DNA from: Chloroflexi bacterium GWB2_49_20 | GTDB taxonomy: Bacteria; Chloroflexota; Anaerolineae; Anaerolineales; Villigracilaceae | DNA length: 64,000 nucleotides | Direction of reading: 5' to 3' | Assembly (NCBI GenBank): GCA_001796335.1 | Contig: MGMF01000020.1 | Location: forward strand, 38,937-102,936 | Shown here: positions 21,000 through 31,073 of the stretch, piece after piece | How the letters are laid out: the number at the start of each line of letters is the position of its first letter | Position numbering within the stretch: position 1 is the stretch's first letter | Translations under genes and position numbers: made by a program | Notes under the pieces: model-generated | Database searches by the model: none | Told to the model about the DNA's origin: nothing | The model's input: only the letters and a program-made list of their open reading frames with translations

Positions 21000-21884
21000 A
21001 TGAAATTATCAAAAAACCTACGACATATACTTAATCATCCATTAAATAAAACGAGAAAATTCCAATCGATCATTCGTTTTATGAAATGGCAAATAGGCAG
21101 CAGGCTGGTTCCTGGAGAAGTGATTTGTCCTTGGATAAACAATACCAAACTGATAATTCGACATGGCGAAACAGGATTGACCCAAAATCTCTATTGTGGT
21201 TTATCAGATTTTTCTGAAATGGGCTATTTATTACATATTTTACGTGATTCTGATTTATTTGTGGATATCGGAGCAAATGCTGGAGCCTATACAATTTTGG
21301 CATCAGGGGCTATAGGTTGTCGTAGCATCAGTTTTGAGCCAGTCCCATCCGTTAACCATAGGTTGATGATGAATGTGTTAATAAATGATATAACTGATAA
21401 AGTAAATTGTATGAATTATGCCATAGGCGCTGAAGAGGGAGAAATTAGTATTACCAGTAACTTGGATACGATGAATCATATATCGTCAGATACAAACAAG
21501 AATTGTATTCCAGTAAAAATATTTCCATTGGATAGGTTGATGAAGGACGAGTTGCCCAACTTTTTAAAAATAGATGTGGAAGGTTTCGAAATGAATGTTT
21601 TACGAGGGGGGGTGGAGACCTTGAGAAAAGAATCTTTACATTCGATCATTGTTGAAACAAATGGTAATGGCGAGCGGTATGGGTTTAGTGATGATAATAT
21701 TCATAATTTATTAACAGTTTTTGGCTTCAAACCGTTTAATTATGATCCATTTAATCGAATTTTGACAGAATTAGATTGGGAGAGGCGAAAACCCGGTAAT
21801 TCTCTCTTTATTAGAAATAGTAATTCCCTTATAGCGCGATTAAAAGAATCTCCGCCTTTTTCCGTTCATCAGATTAATATATAA
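21000..21884 (+). CDS. FkbM family methyltransferase
   Basis: 294 aa. The FkbM SAM-binding core starts at FVDIGANAGAYTI near 84-96, followed by SFEPVPS near 110-116 and the later signature FLKIDVEGFEMNVLRGG near 190-206. Such enzymes O-methylate sugars, often in surface polysaccharides. The ribosome binding site is AAGG just before the ATG. Its stop overlaps the ATG of the next gene (TAATG), so they are coupled. It probably caps or modifies the repeat unit made by this locus. Confidence 0.85.
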   Translation: MKLSKNLRHILNHPLNKTRKFQSIIRFMKWQIGSRLVPGEVICPWINNTKLIIRHGETGLTQNLYCGLSDFSEMGYLLHILRDSDLFVDIGANAGAYTILASGAIGCRSISFEPVPSVNHRLMMNVLINDITDKVNCMNYAIGAEEGEISITSNLDTMNHISSDTNKNCIPVKIFPLDRLMKDELPNFLKIDVEGFEMNVLRGGVETLRKESLHSIIVETNGNGERYGFSDDNIHNLLTVFGFKPFNYDPFNRILTELDWERRKPGNSLFIRNSNSLIARLKESPPFSVHQINI

Positions 21885-23302
21885 TGACCGTTATCTATTT
21901 AGTTTTGATTATTGTTTTGTCTCTTCTCTTTGCCCTGGCCATTCAGAGACAAATGAAATATTACCCCGCTCTAACACCTGTTACGGGTTGGTTAGCCGGA
22001 CTTTTTTATTTTATTGTTCTTCCTCTCACTTTAATTATTTTAAACCAGGGCTACGAAAGACCCGGTTATCCCCAAATAGCTGGTATGTGGGGGAAGATTA
22101 CCACCAATTCTAATTCCTTTCTGCAGCCTTTTCTTATGGTTTGGTTAACATTGGCGCTGACATATTTAACCGTAATTTTTTTTACACCCAGACGTATTGC
22201 AAGGAACAAAAAAACTTCCCAAAGCATTGAAAAAGGGATGGTATCTATATTCCAATTAAAAAAGATCATCCTTTCCAGTATTTTAATCTCGTTTATTTTT
22301 TGGGGAATTAATATCTTTCTTTTGGGGGGCGGTCTGTCAAGCTATTTTTCGCAACATTGGTATTACCGTTTTAGCGAATACTCAGAGCAACTTGGGCGAA
22401 TATTTACTTTATATTTAAAAATCTATTCTGCCAATCAAATAATTCTCACTGCTGCCACTGGTTTACTGGTTCTTGCCGCATTAAAAAAGCAATGGAACAA
22501 AAATTATGGCTTGCTCGCCTTGGCTTTCCTGACATTACTTCTCCATATGGTAATGAGTGGTAACAGGATCTACATAGCCTTGGTATTGATATATTCACTG
22601 ATGGGGATTTATTATTATTTTGGTTTCAAAACATTATTTAAATCCTCCCTGATCCTGGCGCCCTTGGGTTTAATTTTTAGTATCTGGGCTTATATACGCA
22701 GTAACATCGCAAACCTACCCGTTGCATTAAATAACTACCTCATAATTATTAATCAGGCCTCTTCTAGAATCATGACAACGCTGATGGATATCACCGAGGG
22801 ATCAGATAGTATGATGTTGATTAAGGTTATTCAAGAATTTGGAAATACTTATGGTTTTTTATACGGTCAAACTTATTTAAGAGCTGTCACCTGGGTCCTG
22901 CCTGGAAGTTCTGGTTTACATGTTGATAGTTTTTCAATCGTTTTGGCGAAAATCTACCAACCTGGTATTCCCAGCAGCATGAGTTCAACCGCACTGGGAG
23001 AAATGTGGGCAAATTTTGGTTATTTCTCAATTTTTCTAATGCCAATTTTCACCTTTGTACTGATGAGTTTAGGGCATTATATTCAAAAACATATCAATAA
23101 GATGGTGCTTTTGAATTCTTACCTTTTTGTTATACTCATTTGGATGGCTCGTTCGGTTTTTGGGGATAATTTTCAAATACTTATCGTCTCAATCTTAATA
23201 ATTTGGGGTATGCGTTATGAAAAAAATTTGTATTATCTATCCGAGGGTAACAAAATACATCCTGCCAGTAGTTCAGGGGATGAGCGAGCATTGCCATCTT
23301 GA
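21884..23302 (+). CDS. O-antigen polymerase-like membrane protein (Wzy candidate)
   Basis: 472 aa with about 11-12 hydrophobic segments and a large extracytoplasmic loop (about residues 290-370) rich in aromatic and polar residues (YGQTYLRAVTWVLPGSSG, ALGEMWANFGY). The topology and these weak motifs match oligosaccharide-repeat-unit polymerases of the EpsG/WzyE-like type, where sequence identity is low. It starts within the stop of the FkbM gene. Its last 86 bases also encode the N-terminus of the downstream GT4, in another frame. Confidence 0.65.
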   Translation: MTVIYLVLIIVLSLLFALAIQRQMKYYPALTPVTGWLAGLFYFIVLPLTLIILNQGYERPGYPQIAGMWGKITTNSNSFLQPFLMVWLTLALTYLTVIFFTPRRIARNKKTSQSIEKGMVSIFQLKKIILSSILISFIFWGINIFLLGGGLSSYFSQHWYYRFSEYSEQLGRIFTLYLKIYSANQIILTAATGLLVLAALKKQWNKNYGLLALAFLTLLLHMVMSGNRIYIALVLIYSLMGIYYYFGFKTLFKSSLILAPLGLIFSIWAYIRSNIANLPVALNNYLIIINQASSRIMTTLMDITEGSDSMMLIKVIQEFGNTYGFLYGQTYLRAVTWVLPGSSGLHVDSFSIVLAKIYQPGIPSSMSSTALGEMWANFGYFSIFLMPIFTFVLMSLGHYIQKHINKMVLLNSYLFVILIWMARSVFGDNFQILIVSILIIWGMRYEKNLYYLSEGNKIHPASSSGDERALPS

Positions 23303-24307
23303 CTTTATCTTTAGCCCCGCCCCCATCGAAGCAGGTTTTGGTGAACATCAACTGCCTCAAAATGATCATATCCGTTGGATGTCAGTAAAAACCTTTAGAC
23401 CCTTTGGGGAAAAAATCGGATTAATTCAACGAGGTCTTGTTTCTTATATGATTCACAATCATCCAGACGCTGTCATCATTTTTGCCAATCCAAGATATCT
23501 GAGCTATTGGTTTGTTTTATTGGCTGGAAAATTTCTAAACATTCCCATTTATTCACGCGGGCACGGTTTATATAAAAAAGAAAAGATCAGTTTGTTTTAT
23601 AGGATCATGTATGGCAGTATGATCCAATTAAGTAAAAAATATCTGTGTTACACGGACAGCGTCAAGGACTCATTATTGCCATTGGTCAAGGATCCTAATA
23701 AATTGGCTGTAGATTACAATACGCTATATAATAATTATCCTGTTTATCCGCAGGAAAAAACGGGACAAGAAAAGGGAATATTTTTCATTGGACGTTTGCG
23801 CCCGCGCTGTGGGATTGAAGAATTAATCGCATCGATTCAGTCTTTGCGGGAAGATAGTTTATTGGAAATCGACCTTCATATCATTGGCGATGGTATTCTG
23901 GGAGAATGGGTTAGGAAACAGGTTAAAGCTTACCCATGGATCTTTTATCATGGTATGGTCTATACAGATCGAGAAATTCAGACTATTTCACGAAATTGCC
24001 GTTGCGGGGTTTTTCCGGGAGATGCGGGTTTGAGTGTTGTACATATGATGTCTTTGAGTCTGCCCCCATTGACGCATGACACCATGTACACCCATATGGG
24101 TCCGGAACCGAGTTATATTCAACCAGGAGTGAATGGATGGTTCTACGGTCCATCGTCTCCCAGCAAGACATTATCGGAAGCCATATCAGTCTTGATTATG
24201 CTAACGCCGGAGAATATGAAAAAATTTCAAAAAAATGCTTTCGATACTTTTCAAAACTTGAGTATGCCTCCATTTCATGAACGCTTATGGGCATTGATCG
24301 ATTATTA

Positions 24308-24308
<1 letters not shown>
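23217..24308 (+). CDS. Family 4 glycosyltransferase
   Basis: 363 aa with a GT-B layout. The N-terminal Rossmann part begins KKICIIYPRVTKYILP. The C-terminal part starts with GIFFIGRLRPRCGIEELI near 180-197 and then IIGDGILGEW. The usual E-x7-E region is altered to GDAGLSVVHMMSLSLP, which is diverged for GT4. It probably adds a sugar to the lipid-linked repeat unit on the cytoplasmic face. The ATG at 23217 fits the family N-terminus well, so the 86-base overlap with the upstream polymerase gene appears real. Its stop overlaps a further ATG (TAATG at 24306-24310) that opens a 24-codon frame through the microsatellite. Confidence 0.75.
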
Positions 24309-24382
<74 letters not shown>

Positions 24383-24408
24383 GATAGATCATTTGAGAGG
24401 CATCAATA

Positions 24409-24978
24409 ATGCATCCTGACCACGTGAATGTCAAAACGCTAGAGAAATGCAGAAGGTTACTTAGAGAAGATTTTGTAAAGCAAAACTTGCGCAAGATATA
24501 TATCGTTTATCTTAATTACAAATATAAATTTCTTGAAGTTGGGGAGAGTTTCCGGTGGGGGAAAAATTGGCGGGTTAGAAAAGGAGTATTATCAATCGGT
24601 CATTTTGCTTTTATCGGTCCAGATGCGCATATTATTTATCCAACTGTTATCGGTGATCTAACCATGCTAGCTCCTGGTGTCCATATTATTGGGGATGATC
24701 ATGATTTTTCACAAATCGGCGAGCCAATTCGAGTGGCAAAACCGGAAGTTAACTCTAAAAGTCTGGTAACTGTGATCGAATCAGAAGTATGGATTGGCCA
24801 GCGTGCAACGATCAAACACGGTGTTACCGTAGGGAGGGGATCTATTGTCGCTACAGGTAGTATGGTGACAAAAGATGTCCCCAGATATTCAATCGTGGCA
24901 GGTAATCCTGCGAAAATCTATAAAATGCGGTTTTCTCCAGATCAGATTCAATTACATGAAAAGGAACTATATGGGTGA
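24409..24978 (+). CDS. Hexapeptide-repeat acyltransferase (LbH family)
   Basis: 189 aa. A short helical N-terminus is followed by left-handed beta-helix hexapeptides (FIGPDAHIIYPTVIGDLTML, WIGQRATIKHGVTVGRGSIV), with a catalytic-type His in GDDHDFSQIG near 98-107 and the usual C-terminal VAGNPAKIYKMR. It should transfer an acetyl or similar acyl group to a sugar hydroxyl or amine in the polysaccharide. GAGAGG lies 8 bases upstream of the ATG. The (TTCT)8 tract immediately upstream could make its expression variable. It is AT-rich like the rest of the locus. Confidence 0.85.
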   Translation: MHPDHVNVKTLEKCRRLLREDFVKQNLRKIYIVYLNYKYKFLEVGESFRWGKNWRVRKGVLSIGHFAFIGPDAHIIYPTVIGDLTMLAPGVHIIGDDHDFSQIGEPIRVAKPEVNSKSLVTVIESEVWIGQRATIKHGVTVGRGSIVATGSMVTKDVPRYSIVAGNPAKIYKMRFSPDQIQLHEKELYG

Positions 24979-25191
24979 TCCATAATTGTTGGCAACATCT
25001 GTATTGAGTTTCTTTCGACCAGGCAGGTGGAAAAGAGCATTTTCTATGTTGGTTTAATTTGTAAATAAATATAGTATTAATAGATAATTACTTAATTATT
25101 TTTTAGCGAGAAAAACTTACTACACAACGCCAGAAAAATATTTTTTGCACCTGCAATTATTTTTGATCACGGGAAGATGGAGAATTAAGCA

Positions 25192-26268
25192 ATGACGCAT
25201 TTCACTCATATCCTTGGCGGTTGGTCCCCCAATATCGGAAATGCTTTTTTTCAATTGGGGGGTTATCACGTTCTGAAATCAATTTTACCGGGTGCCACCT
25301 TTTCATTTATCAATGAGAAACCTGGCTATCCACAATATTGGAATCCCCGGGGAGGTAACCCTCGGGATTATTTCGATATGGCTTCAGCGGTAAAATCGGA
25401 TTATTTAGTTCTTATGGGTCCCATGTTTCGACCTGAAACCATGGGGATTTGGGGTGAATCATTGGAAAGAATTGTCAGCCAGGGAACGCGTTTGATTTAT
25501 CTCGGCGTAGGAGCCATGCGCTACGAACCGGAGTATATTGAACAGTATCGCGCCTTTTTAAAAAAATTCCCCCCCTTCCTGTTTGTCAGCCGCGATGATG
25601 AGAGCTATGAAAAATTAGGGGATCTAGCCCATTTTGGATACAACGGAATTGATCTGGCTTTTTTTATTCCTGATTACTTCCCAATCTCGGGCTTCGCGAA
25701 CCTGCCTCCTTATGTTGCTTTCAATTTTGATAAAATTCCCGAACCTGAATTCGTCATTTTTTCCAAAGGTTCGCCTAAAGTAGATCAAGGAAAAGTTATA
25801 AAACAATTTGAATTCAATCATCAAACCTGGATCGTCAAACCGGAACATTGGCGCACACGGCTTGCCCGGCGTTCAAGATACACGATGTTATTGGAAAGTA
25901 TTCTCTTTAAGGGGAACCAAACAAAAATGATCGGGGATTACCCCATCGTGCGCACAGACCATCGCTATACTCCCATCATTGGCAGAAGAACTTATCGCTA
26001 TCCCAATGTAATGGTAAATGATACCCCATATCCATATTTTGAAATTTATGGGAAAGCAGAATTGATATTATCTGACAGATTGCATGCCTGCGTGATGGGT
26101 TTGGCGTACGGCAGATTTGCCATGGTCTTTTCTGAATCACCACGTTTGCGTCTGTTGGATAGGTTTGACATTCCAGATATTACCTCACGACCTGTTAGTA
26201 TAGATCCTTTGGTTCTAAATCAGGAAAAAACCAACCTTATTGAATTTCTCAAAAAACATCTCATATAA
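25192..26268 (+). CDS. Polysaccharide pyruvyl transferase-like protein
   Basis: 358 aa. The N-terminal part (ILGGWSPNIGNAFFQLGGYHVL) and the C-terminal motif LSDRLHACVMGLAYGRFAMV near 285-304 match the polysaccharide pyruvyl transferase family, as does the segment RFVSRDDESYEKL-like near 130-140. Family members add ketal-linked pyruvate to sugars from phosphoenolpyruvate, and some homologues have other roles. GGAG lies before the ATG at 25192. The 213 bases upstream hold no gene. A strong hairpin follows the stop. Confidence 0.65.
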   Translation: MTHFTHILGGWSPNIGNAFFQLGGYHVLKSILPGATFSFINEKPGYPQYWNPRGGNPRDYFDMASAVKSDYLVLMGPMFRPETMGIWGESLERIVSQGTRLIYLGVGAMRYEPEYIEQYRAFLKKFPPFLFVSRDDESYEKLGDLAHFGYNGIDLAFFIPDYFPISGFANLPPYVAFNFDKIPEPEFVIFSKGSPKVDQGKVIKQFEFNHQTWIVKPEHWRTRLARRSRYTMLLESILFKGNQTKMIGDYPIVRTDHRYTPIIGRRTYRYPNVMVNDTPYPYFEIYGKAELILSDRLHACVMGLAYGRFAMVFSESPRLRLLDRFDIPDITSRPVSIDPLVLNQEKTNLIEFLKKHLI

Positions 26269-26274
26269 AGCAGT

Positions 26275-26307
26275 TTTCTTTCCAGAATCATTTCTACTGG
26301 AAAGAAA
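26275..26307 (+). terminator. Hairpin after the pyruvyl-transferase gene
   Basis: TTTCTTTCCAG and CTGGAAAGAAA form a perfect 11-bp stem with an 11-base loop, starting 7 bases after the stop. No U-run follows on the plus strand, so termination may be weak or the hairpin may protect mRNA. Confidence 0.45.
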
Positions 26308-26462
26308 GGTACCGGCACATAGGCGGGTGCCGTGCCTATGAGTTGACAATCCTGGAAGATGGAAATTGAAGGATCTTTAAAAGTAGTGACCTGGATGCCA
26401 AAACGGTTGGGGCAACCTTCAATATCACCAAAGAAGAAGACATCATGTATTCCCCCTGATTC

Positions 26463-26471
26463 TGATATAAT
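26463..26471 (+). promoter_or_regulatory. Extended -10 promoter inside the polysaccharide locus
   Basis: TGATATAAT is a perfect extended -10 box 75 bases upstream of the acetyltransferase ATG at 26547. No good -35 is visible. It suggests that the second half of the locus has its own promoter. Confidence 0.45.
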
Positions 26472-26546
26472 ATTTATCCAATCTTCATTAATAACCTCAT
26501 GGGGTTAGACTTCCTATGTTCTAGAGGAAATTTTTAGGTTCTTAAA

Positions 26547-27131
26547 ATGAACAACAATAAGAAATTCCAATGTTTAGACCAATTTCGCCTACCCGAAAAT
26601 TTTCGCGGCAAATCAGTGGTGATCGTACAGCTATGGTGGCTTGTTCAAAGCACTTTTTTCGCCTGGTCTCCCCAATTCATGTATGGCTGGCGAATTTTTT
26701 TGTTGCGCCTGTTTGGGGCAAAAATTGGTAAAAAAGTATTGGTGCGACCGACAGTGCGGGTAACATACCCATGGAAAGTTTCTATTGGTGATTTTTCATG
26801 GATCGGGGATGATGTGGTTTTATACACACTCGGCAATATCACGATTGGCAGTCATACTGTTATCTCCCAAGGAAGTTATCTTTGTACTGGTTCCCATGAT
26901 TACACCCAGCCCTCTTTTGATATCTACGCTGAAGAAATAAAAATTGGGGATGGTGTCTGGATCGCTTCGGATGTTTTTATTTCACCTGGTGTTACCCTGG
27001 GTGATGGAGCAGTAGTAGGAGTGCGCAGCACTGTGTTGAATGATTTGCCGGCTGGGATGATGTGTTATGGATACCCCGCCAAACCTATCAGACCTCGCAG
27101 GATGAAAACCGATGCGCATATTTCTTCATGA
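26547..27131 (+). CDS. WcaF-like hexapeptide acetyltransferase
   Basis: 194 aa, resembling the putative colanic acid acetyltransferase WcaF. The N-terminal region (LVQSTFFAWSPQFMYGWRIFLLRLFGAKIG) is typical. Beta-helix repeats follow, with the catalytic His in GSHDYTQPSFD near 115-125 and C-terminal GYPAKPIRPR. It probably O-acetylates a sugar of the repeat unit. Its last 20 bases overlap the start of the next glycosyltransferase, a pairing (WcaF with a WcaI/WbuB-type GT4) known from other surface-polysaccharide loci. Confidence 0.85.
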   Translation: MNNNKKFQCLDQFRLPENFRGKSVVIVQLWWLVQSTFFAWSPQFMYGWRIFLLRLFGAKIGKKVLVRPTVRVTYPWKVSIGDFSWIGDDVVLYTLGNITIGSHTVISQGSYLCTGSHDYTQPSFDIYAEEIKIGDGVWIASDVFISPGVTLGDGAVVGVRSTVLNDLPAGMMCYGYPAKPIRPRRMKTDAHISS

Positions 27132-28308
27132 TTATGGGGGTTATGCCTTCACCTTGCAACTTGCCAAAGCTTTGGCTATAAATGGACATACAGTTTGTTA
27201 TGCATATAGTGATAGCACCCAATATGTTACAAGAGCCAGTGGGGGAGATAATATTAATGCCTTGACTTATCGGGGGATTAAACTTTCAAAACCTTATCAA
27301 AAATATTCTTTCATTCAACGATATCTATCTGAGATTGAACATGGGCGATTAGTCTCTCAGGAAATTTTCGATTTTCATCCTGATGTGGTCATCTCTGCGA
27401 ATACACCTTTAGATGCGCAATTTTTGATCTTACGGTCAAGCAGAAGACTGAAAGCCAGGTTTGTATATTGGTTTCAGGATGCGATATCCATTGCCATCCA
27501 GAATACACTGCATCAAAAATTAAAGCTTGCTGGTTATCTTATTGGAGCATTTTATCAATTCTTGGAAGGTTACATATTACGTTCCAGTGATCATGTGGTA
27601 TTAATTTCACAAGATTTTCAAGAATTGATGAATAAATGGGGTGTGAAGCAGGAGAAAATACAGATTATCCCAAATTGGGCACCTCCAAATGAAATCATGC
27701 CCCAGGCAAAACAAAATACCTGGGCTGTGGAGCATGATCTGGCCAATCAATTTTGTTTCCTGTATACGGGGATTTTGGGTCTAAAGCATGACCCGAAATT
27801 TTTTATCCAGCTAGCCAACTATTTTTGCACAACCGAAAATGTTCGTATTGTTATTGTCTCGCAAGGAGGTAAAGCAGAAGAATTAATAGAGAAAACCATT
27901 GCAATGAATCTACCCAATCTGGTTGTATTGCCTTTTCAACCGAATGAGGTCTATGCCCAGGTTTTAGGGACAGCCGATGTATTGGTTTCAATATTGAACG
28001 AAGATGCCGGGGTTTATTCTGTTCCATCAAAGGTGTTAACTTATCTTTGTGCCGGCCGACCATTGCTCCTTTCCATTCCGTTTGAGAATGCAGCCTCCAG
28101 AATGGTTATTCAAGCTGAGGCTGGACTTGTTTCGCCGCCTGGCAATATGGATTTATTTCTAAAGAACGCAAATAAATTATTCAAGAATCATGATTTAAGG
28201 ATCCAAATGGGTAAAAATGCACGCATTTATGCTGAGAAGAAGTTTGATATGGACAATATTCTCAATCAATTTGAGACTATTATAAAACAATATGAAAGTG
28301 ACTCTTAG
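27112..28308 (+). CDS. Family 4 glycosyltransferase (WcaI/WbuB-like)
   Basis: 398 aa with a GT-B fold. The N-terminus is MRIFLHDYGGYAFTLQLAKAL. The interdomain region (IIPNWAPPNE near 185-194) is characteristic of the WcaI/WbuB group. A C-terminal FLYTGILGLKHDPKF segment near 217-231 and an E-x7-E-like region follow (VSILNEDAGVYSVPSKVLTYLCAGRP near 287-312). It probably acts on the lipid-linked oligosaccharide in the cytoplasm. The 20-base overlap with the upstream acetyltransferase indicates translational coupling. Confidence 0.85.
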   Translation: MRIFLHDYGGYAFTLQLAKALAINGHTVCYAYSDSTQYVTRASGGDNINALTYRGIKLSKPYQKYSFIQRYLSEIEHGRLVSQEIFDFHPDVVISANTPLDAQFLILRSSRRLKARFVYWFQDAISIAIQNTLHQKLKLAGYLIGAFYQFLEGYILRSSDHVVLISQDFQELMNKWGVKQEKIQIIPNWAPPNEIMPQAKQNTWAVEHDLANQFCFLYTGILGLKHDPKFFIQLANYFCTTENVRIVIVSQGGKAEELIEKTIAMNLPNLVVLPFQPNEVYAQVLGTADVLVSILNEDAGVYSVPSKVLTYLCAGRPLLLSIPFENAASRMVIQAEAGLVSPPGNMDLFLKNANKLFKNHDLRIQMGKNARIYAEKKFDMDNILNQFETIIKQYESDS

Positions 28309-28544
28309 GTATTGATTAATGAACCTGTTTGATCTTCCAATTCTTTTAACTTTTACAAAATAATATTTTAATCAAAGTCGATTATTTGTTTTGATATTAC
28401 CCCATAAATCACGTGACCAGATAAAGTTATTGTTACAATCATTTAACCGCTTAATTGTTCAATCCAGTAATGCTCAGTAAGACCACCTCTTACTTCCCCA
28501 AATCTCAGTAGCAAATCATTTTTCTTCTGGCAAAAAAAGCCATA

Positions 28545-28553
28545 TGTTATAAT
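28545..28553 (+). promoter_or_regulatory. Extended -10 promoter of the initiating glycosyltransferase gene
   Basis: TGTTATAAT is a perfect extended -10 box, 32 bases upstream of the ATG at 28586. The 277-base gap before that gene contains no other recognisable feature. Confidence 0.5.
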
Positions 28554-28585
28554 TTTATAATAATTGAGGCTTTTGATAAAATCCT

Positions 28586-30031
28586 ATGAAAAGATTAGAA
28601 CGAAAATTCTGGCTCTCTCATAACTATAACCTAAAAATGATTTTTTGGTTTGTAGCCAGTGATGTGCTAGCCTTGACAATTTCTGGTTTGTTGGCATATT
28701 TCTTACGTGTGTTGCTTGAAGGTCAGGTTCAAAACCAGGCTACTTATCTTCAGTTAGCATGGGTCCTTTTAATTTTTCCTTTTTCGTTCGCTATAAATGG
28801 GTTGTACCCAGGTGTGGGTATTACTCCAGTGGAAGAAATGCGTCGATTAACTTTGACGACGGGTACAGTATGGATTGCACTTACAGCTCTCCTATTCCTG
28901 ACCCAAAGCGGTACTCTGTATTCTCGTCTGATTTTCTCTCTTTTTGGGTTTTTCTCGATTATAACAATTCCATTAATGAGATTCTTCGCAAGGCGGATTG
29001 GATTACGGTTGGGTTTATGGGGAGAACCAGTGGCATTGATAGGCTTTGGTAGCTATGGCAAGAAAGTTCTACAATATTTAAATTACAACCGTTTTTATGG
29101 TTTTATCCCGGTACTGATCGTTGACGGACAAAAAGATGAAAATGAGATTGAGTTTGAAGGAAAAATCATTCAAAAGATCGATGCTGAGACTTTGCAAAAA
29201 GATAAGTCGATGCTCAACCGTCAGGGTATTTATACTGTCATATTTGTTCCAGATGAGACACCACCTACCCTGCGGAAAGAGATCGGATCCGTAGATGGTT
29301 TTGGTTTGAAACATTTGATTCTTATAACTCAATTAGGTTGGGTTGATGGATCAGCAGTTATTCCTTATGACATGCAGGGGATTCTTGGTTTAGGTGTTCA
29401 ACGTAAACTACTTAATCCAACCGAACGTCTATTAAAAAGGGTATTGGATCTGTTGATTACTCTTTTTGCAAGTATCATTGCCTTACCAGTGCTCTTAGTC
29501 TGTGCGCTCTTGATTCGGCTGGATTCACCAGGCCCAATTTTTTATTCTCAAAAAAGACTTGGGTACCAGGGAAAGGATATCCAAGTTTGGAAATTTAGGA
29601 CGATGAATAAGGATGCTGACAAAGTTTTGGAAGATTATTTACGTGAGAACCCGGAATTGCATTCTGAATGGAGAGCGGCACATAAGATCAAAAATGACCC
29701 GCGTATCACCCGGGTAGGAAAATTATTACGTAAAACAAGTTTGGATGAATTGCCACAAATGTGGAATGTCCTCGTGGGTGATATGAGTTGGGTTGGGCCG
29801 CGCCCAATTGTACAGGATGAGGTCAGTCATTACCAGGAAAGTTATTTAATGTATGTTCAGGTACGTCCAGGTATTACGGGTCTATGGCAATCCTCAGGTA
29901 GAAGTTCAACCAACTATAAATATCGCGTTAATCTGGATGAATACTATATTAGTCATTGGTCCATATGGTTAGATATTTACATTCTTCTCCGTACGATTCC
30001 TTCGGTGATTAAACGTGAGGGGGCATGGTGA
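28586..30031 (+). CDS. Undecaprenyl-phosphate sugar phosphotransferase (WbaP-type)
   Basis: 481 aa. Four N-terminal helices (~15-125) are followed by a cytoplasmic nucleotide-binding-like domain ([14 protein letters not shown] near 150-163). A re-entrant helix at ~285-310 precedes the catalytic bacterial sugar transferase domain: [18 protein letters not shown] near 314-331, [10 protein letters not shown] near 337-346, [17 protein letters not shown] near 373-389 and [10 protein letters not shown] near 428-437. It transfers a sugar 1-phosphate (galactose or glucose type in known relatives) from UDP-sugar to undecaprenyl phosphate and so starts repeat-unit synthesis for this locus. The only initiating transferase seen here. 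Confidence 0.92.
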   Translation: MKRLERKFWLSHNYNLKMIFWFVASDVLALTISGLLAYFLRVLLEGQVQNQATYLQLAWVLLIFPFSFAINGLYPGVGITPVEEMRRLTLTTGTVWIALTALLFLTQSGTLYSRLIFSLFGFFSIITIPLMRFFARRIGLRLGLWGEPVALIGFGSYGKKVLQYLNYNRFYGFIPVLIVDGQKDENEIEFEGKIIQKIDAETLQKDKSMLNRQGIYTVIFVPDETPPTLRKEIGSVDGFGLKHLILITQLGWVDGSAVIPYDMQGILGLGVQRKLLNPTERLLKRVLDLLITLFASIIALPVLLVCALLIRLDSPGPIFYSQKRLGYQGKDIQVWKFRTMNKDADKVLEDYLRENPELHSEWRAAHKIKNDPRITRVGKLLRKTSLDELPQMWNVLVGDMSWVGPRPIVQDEVSHYQESYLMYVQVRPGITGLWQSSGRSSTNYKYRVNLDEYYISHWSIWLDIYILLRTIPSVIKREGAW

Positions 30032-30131
30032 TAAATGATTGGCGAATTCAACTAACTGGTGCAATGGGAAATGATTTGTAGTCCTTGTTATGGATTTTGA
30101 AGCCATGACACTTGCAGGTTCCAAGTGAGTG

Positions 30132-30137
30132 TATAAT
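30132..30137 (+). promoter_or_regulatory. Possible -10 box upstream of the second Wzz-like gene
   Basis: TATAAT with TG directly before it; the nearest -35-like hexamers (TTGCAG, TGACAC) have poor spacing of 14 or 20 bases. About 142 bases of leader would precede the ATG at 30280. Confidence 0.3.
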
Positions 30138-30279
30138 TTCAACTAACAATACGAAAAGGGTCTTAGACAACAGACCGTTTTGTACAATTGTTCTGAGGAC
30201 GTACAATCCTGTCCTGTAAAAAAAATAAAGAAAAAATGAACAACTTTGAAGAAATTGTTGCCGAGAATTATTAGAGCTT

Positions 30280-31071
30280 ATGACTAGCCTCCCTTCAGAT
30301 TATTGCCCGACATTTCTCCCTATCAAAAATTTTAGCCATTGGTGGATTATTGCCCTCTCCATGATCTGTGGAGCAATAATCGGATTTACAATCTCTCAAT
30401 TTATTCCTCCAGTTTTTGAGGCTGTTTTTAAATTATCTACGAATGTGGATTTTAATAAGGATCCAGATATCACAGAATTAATGATGGATAATTCAATTCT
30501 CCATATCGGTGAATTAGCCTTTCAGCCTGTGGTTCTAGCTCAGGTCATCGCTGAAGAAAAAGTTCGAGGGATTAACCTGACCGTTGATGATTTTATTGGC
30601 AGGTCTTCAGTTGAAAGAAGAGCTACAACTACTTTGTTGAAAGTTAGGTGGAACGACCCTGAAATTGCGAGTCAAATAGCAAACACATGGGGAATTATTT
30701 TTTTCAAATCCCTTCAAGACGCCTACGCACAAACAATTATCGCAGAAGATTTATCCAAATATCAATCTACTTTGGAAAATTGTTTATTAGTCACCCGGGA
30801 ATCCTCAACCAGCAAACCATATTGTGGATTTGAAATAGACAAGCTGAATGATGAGATCGCTGAAAACGCCAATAGAATTGCTCAAGCAAAAAACTTGAGT
30901 CTGGGACTATACCCAGAACTGTATGTCAGCGCGTATCAATTATCGGATATTCCTGGCGTCCCGTTGTTTTACAACCGTGGATTTTTGATTATCGCTGGAG
31001 CATTTATTGGATTTTTGACTGCATTATTGCTTACAGAGCTGATTTTTTTTCGAAAATTTGAAATTAGTTAA
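30280..31071 (+). CDS. Short Wzz-like chain-length determinant
   Basis: 263 aa with a helix at ~22-42 (WWIIALSMICGAIIGFTISQF), a medium-length extracytoplasmic part with a coiled-coil-prone stretch (~165-205), and a second helix at ~233-255. The first residues after helix 1 (IPPVFEAVFKLST) fit the Wzz family pattern of substrate-distal strands. There is no kinase domain. It is a second candidate co-polymerase, shorter than the one at 17967. The polymerase/ligase gene follows after 2 bases, so these two are likely to work together. Confidence 0.65.
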   Translation: MTSLPSDYCPTFLPIKNFSHWWIIALSMICGAIIGFTISQFIPPVFEAVFKLSTNVDFNKDPDITELMMDNSILHIGELAFQPVVLAQVIAEEKVRGINLTVDDFIGRSSVERRATTTLLKVRWNDPEIASQIANTWGIIFFKSLQDAYAQTIIAEDLSKYQSTLENCLLVTRESSTSKPYCGFEIDKLNDEIAENANRIAQAKNLSLGLYPELYVSAYQLSDIPGVPLFYNRGFLIIAGAFIGFLTALLLTELIFFRKFEIS

Positions 31072-31073
31072 TT

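Larger units (their letters stand above)
26220..26504 (-). pseudogene. Open, protein-like fragment without a start (unknown family)
   Basis: A 94-codon frame runs between TAA at 26507 and TGA at 26220 with protein-like composition (for example ESGGIHDVFFFGDIEGCPNR and FGIQVTTFKDPSISIFQDCQ) but no start codon or ribosome binding site near its beginning. Its 3' end lies under the pyruvyl-transferase gene on the other strand. It looks like a remnant of a gene, but the family was not recognised and chance cannot be excluded. Confidence 0.3.
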
